NCBI GenBank assembly: GCA_007126465.1
Contig: SLBE01000032.1
Span: forward strand, 1-12,170
DNA from: Syntrophomonadaceae bacterium
Lineage (GTDB): Bacteria > Bacillota > Dethiobacteria > DTU022
DNA length: 12,170 bases
Direction: 5' to 3'
Shown: positions 1-7,531 of the stretch, one piece after another
Layout: the number at the start of each line of letters is the position of its first letter
How positions within the stretch are numbered: position 1 is the first letter of the stretch
Made by a program: the position numbers and the translations under genes
Notes under the pieces: model-generated
The model's input: only the letters and a program-made list of their open reading frames with translations
Told to the model about the DNA's origin: nothing
The model's database searches: none

Positions 1-2997
1 CGTGATATCTACGAAATAAAGCTATCTGCTTCACCTGAAGAGGCAGGCCAGGTATTTGGCAGCGGAGAATACCGCGAAGGCGACGAAGTTATCATCAGCG
101 CTGAAGCTGAAGAAGGCTTTAAGTTTGTCAGCTGGACTGAGATAATCATTGAGTCTGATCACGAAGAAGGCTACGGTGTGGGCGAATATGTTGATGTAAG
201 CGACGAAGCAGAATACAGCTTTATCATAGAACGTGACCGGGTATTAATTGCCAACTTTAAGGAAGTTATAGAAGAGCCGGATACCTATAAACTGGAACTG
301 AATGCAGAGCCTGAAAGCGGCGGTACACTTGAAGGATCCGGCGCTTACGAAGAAGGCGAAGAAGTTGAAATAAGCGCTACTGCTGAAGAAGGTTACGAGT
401 TTATTAACTGGACCTATAATGAAGAAGAAATCAGCAGCGCGGCCAAGTTTGTTTACACTATGCCTGCTGAAGACCTGCTCTTTACTGCTCACTTTAGTAT
501 AGTTGAAAGCGAACCTGAAATAGAAGCAGTAAGTGCAGCTAACGGTGAAGTAACAGTGAGCTTCGATCAGGATCTTAGCGAAGCTCCGGAAGCAAACGAC
601 TTCAGCGCTTTCTATATCAGCAGTGCTGACCAGCAAGACCAGGATCCGGCCAGTGATGTTTACTCTGATGACAACAACGAATGGAACAGCCTGGAGCTGA
701 CCGACAGCAGCTGGGGCAGTGAAGATGCTGCCCGGGTTGAGCTTTATTTCGAGCCCTTTGAAGCCGGTGATGATGATATCAAATACACAGTTAAGGTTAG
801 CTATCGCGATGGCGACGCCGTGCAGGCTGAACCATTCACTGTCGAAGCTGAGGAACCGGAAGAACCGGAAACTTTTAAACTTGAACTGTCCGCAGAGCCT
901 GAAAGCGGCGGTACACTTGAAGGATCGGGCACTTACGAAGCAGACGAAGAAGTTGAAATCAAAGCCAGCGCCGGTGAAGGTTACGAGTTCATCAACTGGA
1001 CCTACAATGAAGAGGAGATCAGCAGCGCCGCTGAATTTGTCTATACCATGCCGGCTGCAGACCTGGTCTTTACCGCTCACTTTACATTAGTTGAAACCGA
1101 ACCTGAGGTAGAATCGGTCAATGCAGCTAACGCTGAAATTACTGTGCGATTTAACAAGGAACTTTCCGAAGCACCGGAAATAAACGATTTCAGCGCCTTT
1201 TACATCAGCAGCGCCGAACAAAACCAGGCCCCGGCCGAAGATGTTTATTCTGAAGGCAGCCACGAATGGAATAACCTGGAGCTGACCGGCAGCAGTTGGA
1301 ACATCGGGGATGCTGAACAGGTTGAGCTCTACTTCGAGCCCTTCGCCCAGGGCGATGAGGATACCGATTACACAGTCAAGGTCAGCTACCGTGACGGCGA
1401 TGCCGTGCAGGCTGAACCGTTCACCGTGGAAGCGGAAGAACCGGGAACTTTTGAGCTTACCCTGCTGCCCGATCCTTCTGATGGAGGCGCTGCTAAAGGC
1501 AGCGGCAAGTACAGGGAAGGAGAAACAGTTACAATAGAAGCCACCGCAGCCGAAGGCTATGAATTTATATTATGGACAATAGATGGCGACACAAAGAGTA
1601 TGGAAGAAATATTTACTTACACCATGCCAGCCGAAGATGTTAATATAGTTGCCGTTTTCGATGAAGAAATCATCTCCGATAATGGAAGCAACCAGGAAGA
1701 TAATGATACAGAGTCATCAAACGGAGATTATGAATCGGTCCGCGAAGCCCTTGAATCGAGATCTGATCAAAACGGAGAAGTTTTCTATATCGAAGTTAGC
1801 TATCACTCAGAAGAAAGCCCCGCAGTAACCGGTGAAGGATATTATGAGTACGGAGATCAGGCAGTAGTTAAAGCGGAAACTCCGGCAGGTTACGAACTTT
1901 ACTGTTGGTACGAAGGTGACCAAATTGCCTCCTTTGAGGAGAATTATGTTTTTACCGTCACCAGGGACCGCCGTTTAACTGCCTGGTTTGAACCGGAAAG
2001 TGCTGAAGAAATCTATAACATTAATATAAAGGCTAACCCGGAAAACGGGGGAACAGTACTGGGTGGTGGTGTTTATCCCTCTGATGACACGGCCGTCCTG
2101 CAGGCTATCCCCGATACCCGTTACGATTTTATCAAATGGACCGAAAATGACTCCGTTGTCAGCACTGAAGCCGAATATGCTTTCGGTGTAACCCGTGACC
2201 GCAACCTGACAGCCAATTTTGAACTGATCAGCTATGAGGGCAACCAAATAAATGGCGATAATGATGAGTTAGAGTATCAGTCAGAACGGATAAAAAACAA
2301 CGGCACCATTAACTTATATATCCCGGAAAACAGCACACCGGGACCGGTTGAAACCTTTAATATAAGCCTGTTCGTTGAGCCTGATAGCAGCGGAGAAGTG
2401 TTTGGTGCCGGTAATTATGAAGAAAACAAGCTTGTTGGCCTAGATGCCGTTCCAGCAAAGGGCTACGAATTTACAGGATGGATGGAAGACAATGAAAAGG
2501 TCAGTATGGCCAAAGCATACGCCTTCCTTGCTCAAAATGACCGTGAACTTGTTGCCACCTTTGCCCCACTTGTAAACCGCAGCAGTGAAAATGCGGAAAC
2601 TTTCCGCATCAGCCTTGCTCCTTCGCCGCTCGAGGGCGGCCGGGTCTACGGAAGGGGCGAATATACGGAAGGAAAAACCATTACCGTTTCTGCCCTGCCC
2701 AACATCGACTATAATTTTATCAGTTGGACTGAAGACGGACAGGTTGTAAGCACCGAGATAATCTATACTTTTATAGTCGAACGGGATCACCAGCTGGTTG
2801 CTAACTTTGCTTCTTATGACAGCAGCGATCCCGATAATCCTGGCAGCGGTTACCGCTATGAATTCGACAGTTTCCTGCACGGCTACTTCCCTGATTTTCT
2901 TACACCTTACAACAATACATATAAATACAGGGAACCTTATGCCGAAAGTAACTACGGCTGGTCCCCTGCTTATGTTCCACCGGCTGGCGGTCAATAA
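1..2997 (+). CDS. Large secreted/surface InlB B-repeat and Ig-like repeat protein, 5' partial
   Basis: The frame is open from base 1 to the TAA at 2995-2997, so only the C-terminal 998 residues are seen. An internal GTG at 178 falls inside a repeat and is not a real start. Eight divergent InlB B-repeats of about 70 residues follow the pattern GG.v.G.G.Y..G..v...A..GYeF..W....S....Y.F...DR.L.A.F. Two Ig-like domains (about 496-870 and 1084-1446) resemble the clostridial S-layer-associated type, with a motif like VTVSFDQDLSEAP. Low-complexity acidic linkers lie at 1660-1779 and 2221-2352. The last 61 residues are rich in Tyr, Phe and Pro. No LPXTG, SLH, dockerin or membrane anchor is visible in this part; one could lie upstream. 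Such proteins are usually extracellular adhesins or structural surface proteins; the ligand is unknown. The protein is very acidic. It converges on the DUF192 gene 15 bases away, with no clear terminator hairpin between them. Confidence 0.9.
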   Translation, partial: RDIYEIKLSASPEEAGQVFGSGEYREGDEVIISAEAEEGFKFVSWTEIIIESDHEEGYGVGEYVDVSDEAEYSFIIERDRVLIANFKEVIEEPDTYKLELNAEPESGGTLEGSGAYEEGEEVEISATAEEGYEFINWTYNEEEISSAAKFVYTMPAEDLLFTAHFSIVESEPEIEAVSAANGEVTVSFDQDLSEAPEANDFSAFYISSADQQDQDPASDVYSDDNNEWNSLELTDSSWGSEDAARVELYFEPFEAGDDDIKYTVKVSYRDGDAVQAEPFTVEAEEPEEPETFKLELSAEPESGGTLEGSGTYEADEEVEIKASAGEGYEFINWTYNEEEISSAAEFVYTMPAADLVFTAHFTLVETEPEVESVNAANAEITVRFNKELSEAPEINDFSAFYISSAEQNQAPAEDVYSEGSHEWNNLELTGSSWNIGDAEQVELYFEPFAQGDEDTDYTVKVSYRDGDAVQAEPFTVEAEEPGTFELTLLPDPSDGGAAKGSGKYREGETVTIEATAAEGYEFILWTIDGDTKSMEEIFTYTMPAEDVNIVAVFDEEIISDNGSNQEDNDTESSNGDYESVREALESRSDQNGEVFYIEVSYHSEESPAVTGEGYYEYGDQAVVKAETPAGYELYCWYEGDQIASFEENYVFTVTRDRRLTAWFEPESAEEIYNINIKANPENGGTVLGGGVYPSDDTAVLQAIPDTRYDFIKWTENDSVVSTEAEYAFGVTRDRNLTANFELISYEGNQINGDNDELEYQSERIKNNGTINLYIPENSTPGPVETFNISLFVEPDSSGEVFGAGNYEENKLVGLDAVPAKGYEFTGWMEDNEKVSMAKAYAFLAQNDRELVATFAPLVNRSSENAETFRISLAPSPLEGGRVYGRGEYTEGKTITVSALPNIDYNFISWTEDGQVVSTEIIYTFIVERDHQLVANFASYDSSDPDNPGSGYRYEFDSFLHGYFPDFLTPYNNTYKYREPYAESNYGWSPAYVPPAGGQ
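7..2808 (+). repeat. Eight InlB-type B-repeat units in the surface protein
   Basis: Protein-level repeats are found at about 7-258, 283-495, 871-1083, 1447-1659, 1780-1989, 2011-2220, 2353-2562 and 2599-2808. Units 2, 3 and 4 are exactly 213 bases and the last five-residue core is always an aromatic-ending A.F or similar. Unit 1 carries about a dozen extra residues between its Trp and the Y.F strand. In InlB of Listeria such B-repeats form small beta-grasp-like extracellular modules; here they match the divergent bacterial-repeat class by pattern only. Confidence 0.85.
283..1446 (+). repeat. Tandem duplication of a B-repeat plus Ig-like module (588 and 576 bp)
   Basis: Copy 1 (283-870) and copy 2 (871-1446) each hold one B-repeat followed by one Ig-like domain. 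A 35-base block is identical at 304-338 and 892-926, exactly 588 bases apart. The second Ig-like copy is shorter by a few codons in an Asp/Gln-rich loop and in the following linker. The last 25 codons of the two Ig domains (784-858 and 1369-1443) encode identical peptides with 11 synonymous differences. Confidence 0.85.
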
Positions 2998-3012
2998 CTA
3001 AGTAATAAATAA

Positions 3013-3573
3013 TTACTCTGCCAGCTGTAAAAGGTAATCTTTTCTCAAATCTACACTATCCCCAACATTTAAGCCAATTTCTGCTGCCAGGCCACCGCGC
3101 AGCTCGATAGCAAATTGAACCGGCCCGTTGCTGTAATATACAGGCAGTTCATGATCGGGTGTATCAGGCTCGGGCGGCTGCATCTCGTGGATAGAATCTA
3201 TAAAACCTTCCCTGCTGATAAATATAAGATCAATAGGAATCAGGCAGTCCTTCATCCAAAAGCCCACTTCGGTTGGAAAGGGATCTTCATCTGGCATCAC
3301 AAAGAGCATGCCTTCACCATCGGCCAAAGATTCACGGCCCATCAAGCCCTGCTCACGCTGCTCAGGTGTTACAGCCAGCTCCATCTGTATAATATGGTCA
3401 TTTAGCATTACCTGTTCTGTAACCTGTGCCTCGACTGGTTCATCAATTAAGTCTGCTGAATCTTCCCTGCCTGAACATCCGGAACTCATTAATAAGATAA
3501 ATACACCCACCAGGACAAAAAACAGATATAGATTTCTATTTAACATTTTTCTGATGCCAAGTATAATCTCCAC
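3013..3573 (-). CDS. DUF192-family lipoprotein
   Basis: The 186-residue protein has an N-terminal hydrophobic segment (about residues 13-31) ending in MSSGC, a plausible but not canonical lipobox, so the mature protein is probably a membrane-anchored lipoprotein outside the cell. After a short acidic spacer comes a DUF192 domain (about residues 55-183). Its hallmarks are LAVTPEQREQGLMGR, GEGMLFVMPDE, VGFWMKDCLIPIDLIFI and a C-terminal segment ending in GDSVDL. The family's biochemical role is not established. The start taken is GTG at 3573, preceded closely by GAGAGG. ATG at 3546 would give a tidier signal peptide but lacks a well-placed ribosome site. It lies 49 bases downstream of glpK on the same strand and is probably co-transcribed. 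Confidence 0.85.
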   Translation of the reverse strand: MEIILGIRKMLNRNLYLFFVLVGVFILLMSSGCSGREDSADLIDEPVEAQVTEQVMLNDHIIQMELAVTPEQREQGLMGRESLADGEGMLFVMPDEDPFPTEVGFWMKDCLIPIDLIFISREGFIDSIHEMQPPEPDTPDHELPVYYSNGPVQFAIELRGGLAAEIGLNVGDSVDLRKDYLLQLAE

Positions 3574-3622
3574 CGGCCTCTCATCAATAGTTTTACTGGA
3601 TAACTAATATACTGCCGGCCAG

Positions 3623-5143
3623 TTAAACCTGGCCAGGTATTTCCTGCTCGGCCCACTTAAGTGACCGGGATACAGCTTTTTGCCAGCCGCTGTAGAGAAA
3701 AGCTCTTTCATCTTCACTCATCTGCGGCTCAAAAGCAGCGCTCTCCTTCCAGCTATCACTTAACCCCTCGATACTGCTCCAGAAACCGGTAGCCAGTCCG
3801 GCCAGGTAGGCTGCCCCGAGAGCTGTTGTATCAAAAGTAGCCGAACGCCTGACTATGGTATTCGTCAAATCGGCCTGGAACTGCAATAGCAGATCCATAA
3901 CACTGGCTCCACCGTCCACCCGCAGTTCAACTAAAGGCAAATTCGCTTCATTATACATGATTTCTAAAACATCCCTGGTCTGGTAGGCCATTGCCTCCAT
4001 TACCGCCCTGGCCAAATGCGCCTTCGAGGTGCCACCGGTTATACCGATCAGAAGCCCTCGGGCATAGGGATCCCAGTGTGGCGCTCCCAAACCGGCAAAG
4101 GCCGGCACAAGGTAAACCCCGTCATTTCCATCAACCTGAGCGGCAAGCCCTTCCAGGTCGGACGAGCGTTCGATAATGCCCAGGCCATCCCTTAACCACT
4201 GCACCGCGGCCCCGGTTATAAAAATACTTCCTTCAAGCGCATACTCAACCTTATCGCCCAGCCCCCAGGCTATCGTCGTCAGCAGGCCCTGCTGCGATGT
4301 TACTGCCTTCTCACCGGTATTCATCAGCAGGAAAGAGCCTGTTCCGTAAGTGTTCTTTGTCATGCCGGGGCTGTAGCAGGCCTGGCCGAATAAAGCTGCC
4401 TGCTGATCACCGGCCATACCACCAACAGGAATGGATGCACCATGAAATATATCAGGATCGGTGTGCCCATAGAGCGTGCTGCTGGGCTTAACCTCGGGCA
4501 AGATCGCTTCAGGCACTCTGAACAGATCGAGCAGTTCCTGGTCCCACTGCAGGTCATGAATATTATACAGCAGGGTCCGCGAAGCATTGGAATAATCAGT
4601 GGCAAATACCCTGCCGCCCGTTAAGCGGTAAAGCAGGAAACTGTCCACCGTCCCACAGGCCAGGGTGCCCTCCTCTGCTGCTTTTTTGACCGGTTCCAGG
4701 TTTTCAAGAGCCCATCTAAGCTTTGTTCCAGAAAAATAGGGATCGAGAAGAAGGCCGGTCTTTTCCCTCACCATCTGCTCGTATCCTTCATCTTTCAACT
4801 GTTGACACAGCTCAGCCGTGCGGCGGCACTGCCAGACAATGGCCCTGGTTAAAGGCTTTCCGCTCTCTCGGTCCCAAAAAACAAGGGTTTCGCGCTGGTT
4901 GGTAATGCCAATCGCAGCCAGGTCTTCAGCTTCCACCCCGGCCTCCTGCAGGGCTTCTGCTGTGGTTTTTAAAACATTCTCAAATATCTCTTCGGCATCA
5001 TGTTCCACCCATCCCGGTCGGGGATAATACTGCCGGTGTTCCCGGTTAACCCTGGCCCGGGCCAGGCTTTCATGATCCCACAATATCGCCGTGGTTCCCG
5101 TTGTGCCCTGGTCAATTGAGAGTATATAGTTCTTTATTGCCAT
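3623..5143 (-). CDS. glpK: Glycerol kinase
   Basis: The 506-residue length is typical of GlpK (FGGY family), which phosphorylates cytosolic glycerol with ATP to glycerol 3-phosphate. The N-terminal phosphate-binding motif DQGTTGTT is at residues 11-18. GMAGDQQAALFGQ supplies the catalytic base Asp246. The FGGY-type signature YLVPAFAGLGAPHWDPYARG and the ATP-site segment VDGGASVMDLLLQFQADL are intact. By alignment from Asp246, position 232, where many Firmicutes carry the histidine phosphorylated by HPr, is Ile here, with a His at 234 instead. The ATG is preceded by GAGGAGG lying inside the 3' end of the upstream MBL gene, which it overlaps by 32 bases, so translation is probably coupled. No glpF or glpD is in the window. 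Confidence 0.96.
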   Translation of the reverse strand: MAIKNYILSIDQGTTGTTAILWDHESLARARVNREHRQYYPRPGWVEHDAEEIFENVLKTTAEALQEAGVEAEDLAAIGITNQRETLVFWDRESGKPLTRAIVWQCRRTAELCQQLKDEGYEQMVREKTGLLLDPYFSGTKLRWALENLEPVKKAAEEGTLACGTVDSFLLYRLTGGRVFATDYSNASRTLLYNIHDLQWDQELLDLFRVPEAILPEVKPSSTLYGHTDPDIFHGASIPVGGMAGDQQAALFGQACYSPGMTKNTYGTGSFLLMNTGEKAVTSQQGLLTTIAWGLGDKVEYALEGSIFITGAAVQWLRDGLGIIERSSDLEGLAAQVDGNDGVYLVPAFAGLGAPHWDPYARGLLIGITGGTSKAHLARAVMEAMAYQTRDVLEIMYNEANLPLVELRVDGGASVMDLLLQFQADLTNTIVRRSATFDTTALGAAYLAGLATGFWSSIEGLSDSWKESAAFEPQMSEDERAFLYSGWQKAVSRSLKWAEQEIPGQV

Positions 5144-6095
5144 CGCCTCCTCTTTTCACCTTTCCCGTAAACTCCAGGTGCCGGATATGGGCTAAAGCCT
5201 CGCCCGTGGCAAACCATTTCTGCATCAGGGGGAAATCTTCCCATCGCTCAGCCACCAGGTCCCAGGTCATCTCTGCCGCAACCTCGTAGGCGCTTTTCGG
5301 TTTTCCGCCGCCGATTATCTCAACGACTTCTGCCAGACGCAGGCGATGATGTTCTTTTAACTCTTTTATCCGGCGCCGGCAGTCTTTGATCATACTGCGG
5401 TGCCCCGGCAAGACCAGCTTTACCGGCATCTCGTAAACTTTATCCAGGCTGGCAAAGTAATCCCCCAGGGGGTCGCGATCGTCTACCCAGGTAGAAATGT
5501 TGGGTGTAATGTCGCCTAAAATATGATCACCTGAGAAAAAATATTGCAGCTCAGAATCATAGAGACAGGTATGCCCACCGGTATGCCCCGGTGTAACTAC
5601 ACAGCGCAGGTGGTAGTCCCCGTAATGCAGCAGGTCGCCATCTTCAAGCATGGTAAAATCAACATTGCCGGAGGGACTGTAACGTTGCCCCGGGTGAGAA
5701 TCAATGGCCTGCTCTACCAGTTCCGCCGGAAAGCCGTGCTTACCGGCCAGCTCACAAACCACCTGCCACAGGTTCTTCATGCCCAGCACTTCCGCATCAG
5801 GCCGGTTAAAAAAGATTTTCGATTCTTCGGCCGACAACACTTCAACCAGGCCGACATGATCGGCGTGCAGGTGGGTCACAAAAAAATCGGTTTCCCGGGG
5901 TTTGATATCCAGGCGCTGAAAAGCATCGAGCAAAACAGATTTGCATTCTTCCCGGTTCATGCCGGTATCAATAACCAGGTTGCGGGGTTGGCTTTTGATG
6001 ATATATGAATTTGTAGCCTTGAGGGGATTGCGGGGTAGCGGCACTTCCACACGGTAAAGATCCTGATCCAACTTTTCTATAACTGCTTCTGTCAT
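5112..6095 (-). CDS. MBL-fold metallo-hydrolase (LACTB2-like, with C-terminal winged helix)
   Basis: This 327-residue protein has the metallo-beta-lactamase fold. The metal-binding motif HLHADHVG is at residues 75-82, followed by TPGHTGGH, the SGDHILGD aspartate motif and LPGHRS. All expected ligands of a dinuclear zinc site are therefore present. The C-terminal roughly 90 residues are helical and match the winged-helix extension found in LACTB2-like MBL proteins by general layout. Substrate is unknown; thioester, phosphodiester or RNA hydrolysis all occur in the family. ATG at 6095 has AAGGAAGTG a few bases upstream. It is the first gene of an operon with glpK, and its last 32 bases overlap glpK in another frame. 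A weak promoter candidate (TTTAAC, 17 bases, TATTAT) lies at 6120-6148. Confidence 0.9.
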   Translation of the reverse strand: MTEAVIEKLDQDLYRVEVPLPRNPLKATNSYIIKSQPRNLVIDTGMNREECKSVLLDAFQRLDIKPRETDFFVTHLHADHVGLVEVLSAEESKIFFNRPDAEVLGMKNLWQVVCELAGKHGFPAELVEQAIDSHPGQRYSPSGNVDFTMLEDGDLLHYGDYHLRCVVTPGHTGGHTCLYDSELQYFFSGDHILGDITPNISTWVDDRDPLGDYFASLDKVYEMPVKLVLPGHRSMIKDCRRRIKELKEHHRLRLAEVVEIIGGGKPKSAYEVAAEMTWDLVAERWEDFPLMQKWFATGEALAHIRHLEFTGKVKRGGDGNKELYTLN

Positions 6096-6178
6096 TAATT
6101 CACTTCCTTCAAAGATTTCATAATAACTTTCTTTCCCGGGGCGTTAAATCCTCTTTTAAATTCCCCCTGAATGCCCGA

Positions 6179-6207
6179 TTAATTCCACTGGCCCTCTGTG
6201 GTATAAT
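6179..6207 (+). promoter_or_regulatory. Extended -10 promoter for the acidic lipoprotein gene
   Basis: A perfect TATAAT at 6202-6207 is preceded by TGG, giving an extended -10 element. The -35 position holds only a poor TTAATT at 6179-6184 (17-base spacing), consistent with an extended -10 promoter that needs little -35 contact. It lies 53 bases upstream of the GTG start at 6260. Confidence 0.6.
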
Positions 6208-6259
6208 AGTGTCAGATTTAATTCTATAATCCTAAGGCTGACTAACTCGAGGTGATATT

Positions 6260-6604
6260 GTGACTGCATTAAAGAAGCTGGCCTTATATTCGATCATCGC
6301 CCTGCTGACATTACTGCTGTTCGGCTGTGGCGAACCTGCCGCTGACCAGGAGGAAATTGAGGAAGAAGAGCTGCAGGAAGAAGTTGAAGAAAACGATGAG
6401 GACGAAAAAGAAAAAGAAAATGATCAGGAAGAAGAGAACAACGGCAGCAGCGCCGGTAATGGCTCCGGCGGCTCCGGTGCTTCCGGTTCGGGATTTTCGC
6501 ACACCGTGGAAATGGATATTAACGGCGAAGTAAAAGAAGGGGAAGGCGAAGAATGGTGGATAGATGAAGAAGGCGACAGCGAAGATGAGTGGTGGGACGA
6601 CTAA
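6260..6604 (+). CDS. Small, extremely acidic lipoprotein of unknown function
   Basis: This 114-residue protein is not recognised as a family member. It starts at GTG 6260 with GAGGTGA five bases upstream. Residues 1-22 form a lipoprotein signal ending in LLLFGC, with Cys23 as the predicted lipidated residue. The mature 92 residues contain about 38 Asp/Glu and only three Lys. Residues about 30-62 are a Glu-rich, probably helical or disordered stretch. A Gly/Ser linker (about 63-79) follows, then a tail with two Trp pairs, EEWWIDEE and DEWWDD. It would sit on the outer face of the membrane as a flexible polyanion; binding of cations or a basic partner is speculation. It is a single-gene unit with its own promoter and terminator, divergent from the MBL operon. 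Confidence 0.8.
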   Translation: MTALKKLALYSIIALLTLLLFGCGEPAADQEEIEEEELQEEVEENDEDEKEKENDQEEENNGSSAGNGSGGSGASGSGFSHTVEMDINGEVKEGEGEEWWIDEEGDSEDEWWDD

Positions 6605-6656
6605 GCGTTACCCCTCAACAACTGTTAGCAAGGAACAGCAAAGCTTAACTAAGACC

Positions 6657-6698
6657 AAAAAACCCCTAAGGCAGTAAAATGCTGCAGGGGTTTTACTT
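6657..6698. terminator. Bidirectional intrinsic terminator between the lipoprotein gene and larE
   Basis: AAAACCCCT (6659-6667) pairs perfectly with AGGGGTTTT (6686-6694), and an inner GCAG/CTGC extends the stem. T-rich sequence follows on the + strand, and six A residues (6657-6662) give a T tract on the - strand. The larE stop codon (6693-6695) overlaps the stem edge. It can therefore end transcription from both converging genes. The rest of 6605-6656 shows no feature. Confidence 0.85.
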
Positions 6699-7520
6699 TA
6701 TACTATTATTCAAACTGCCTGACCGGAAACCGGATAAATCAAGAGTAACATAAGAAAAGCCTGCTTCCTTCAGTTTTTCCTCGATCTCTCCACGCCTGGC
6801 GGCAACTAATTTAAAGGCGCTTTCATCTACCTCGATCCTGGCCAGGCTGCCGTGCCTGCGGACCCTGAGATTACCTTCTATCCCCATTTCGCGCAGGACA
6901 CTCTCCGCTGCTGCAACCTGCTTTAGCTTTTCAGGGGTTATTTCTTCCCCGTACGGAATGCGCGAGGCCAGGCAGGCCGCAGAGGGCTTATCCCAGCTTG
7001 GCAAACCCGCCTGCCTGGAGAGGAACCTTATTTCAGCTTTGCCCAGGCCCGACTCCAGCAAAGGGCTCTGCACACCCAACTCTTTTATCGCTCGCAACCC
7101 TGGACGATAATCATCAGGATCATCGGCGTTCGTTCCTTCCAGGACAACATCAAAGCCCTCATTTTCCGCAATTTTAAGCAAGCTGCTGAAAAGTAACTTC
7201 TTGCAAATATAACAGCGCTCAGGTGAGTTGGTGGTAAAACCGGCATCGCTGCAGGGGTCAATAGCAATAACCCTGTGTGCAGCTTTCAGGTCAGCAGCCA
7301 ACTTTGCTGCATCCTCGATTTCACCCGGCGGATTAAGCACAGATTTAAAGGTTACCGCCAGAAGCATTTTAGGCTCCATTACAGAGGCGGCAGAGCTAAG
7401 CAGCAGTGAGCTATCCACCCCGCCTGAGAAGGCAACCACGGCGCTCTCATAGCTTCTGAGCAGGGCTTTTAACTTTTCAGACCCGGCAATAGCTTTTTTT
7501 TCATTTAACTCCTTTGCCAT
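6693..7520 (-). CDS. larE: LarE-type ATP-dependent sulfur transferase (nickel-pincer cofactor synthesis)
   Basis: The 275-residue length fits LarE, a PP-loop enzyme that adenylates the carboxylates of a pyridinium mononucleotide and inserts sulfur, making the nickel-pincer cofactor of lactate racemase and related LarA-family enzymes. The PP-loop FSGGVDSS is at residues 31-38 and the conserved EGTNADD at 128-134. Cys183 lies in KPSAACLASRIPYG, the position of the sacrificial cysteine. A second pair, Cys103 and Cys106 in ERCYICK, makes this a three-cysteine form, which in some homologues carries an iron-sulfur cluster rather than sacrificing a cysteine. ATG at 7520 follows AAGGAGA and lies 11 bases after the symporter stop, so they form one operon. 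No larA, larB or larC is visible. Confidence 0.9.
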   Translation of the reverse strand: MAKELNEKKAIAGSEKLKALLRSYESAVVAFSGGVDSSLLLSSAASVMEPKMLLAVTFKSVLNPPGEIEDAAKLAADLKAAHRVIAIDPCSDAGFTTNSPERCYICKKLLFSSLLKIAENEGFDVVLEGTNADDPDDYRPGLRAIKELGVQSPLLESGLGKAEIRFLSRQAGLPSWDKPSAACLASRIPYGEEITPEKLKQVAAAESVLREMGIEGNLRVRRHGSLARIEVDESAFKLVAARRGEIEEKLKEAGFSYVTLDLSGFRSGSLNNSIK

Positions 7521-7531
7521 ATTACTTCTCC

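Noticed and set aside
178..180. GTG as the start of the repeat protein
   Set aside because: The same frame is open to base 1 and the preceding codons encode the first half of a B-repeat; no ribosome site precedes it.
244..1080. Long open frame of 278 codons on the - strand under the repeat protein
   Set aside because: It mirrors the repeats of the + strand gene, is Phe- and Cys-rich nonsense, and lacks a ribosome site. Biased codon use in the real gene keeps it open.
283..1446. Tandem repeats as a possible CRISPR array
   Set aside because: Units are hundreds of bases long, in frame and coding; there are no short identical repeats with unique spacers.
6096..6259. Riboswitch or T-box leader in the divergent region
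   Set aside because: I could not find conserved aptamer cores or a leader terminator; the region is only about 160 bases and is explained by promoters.
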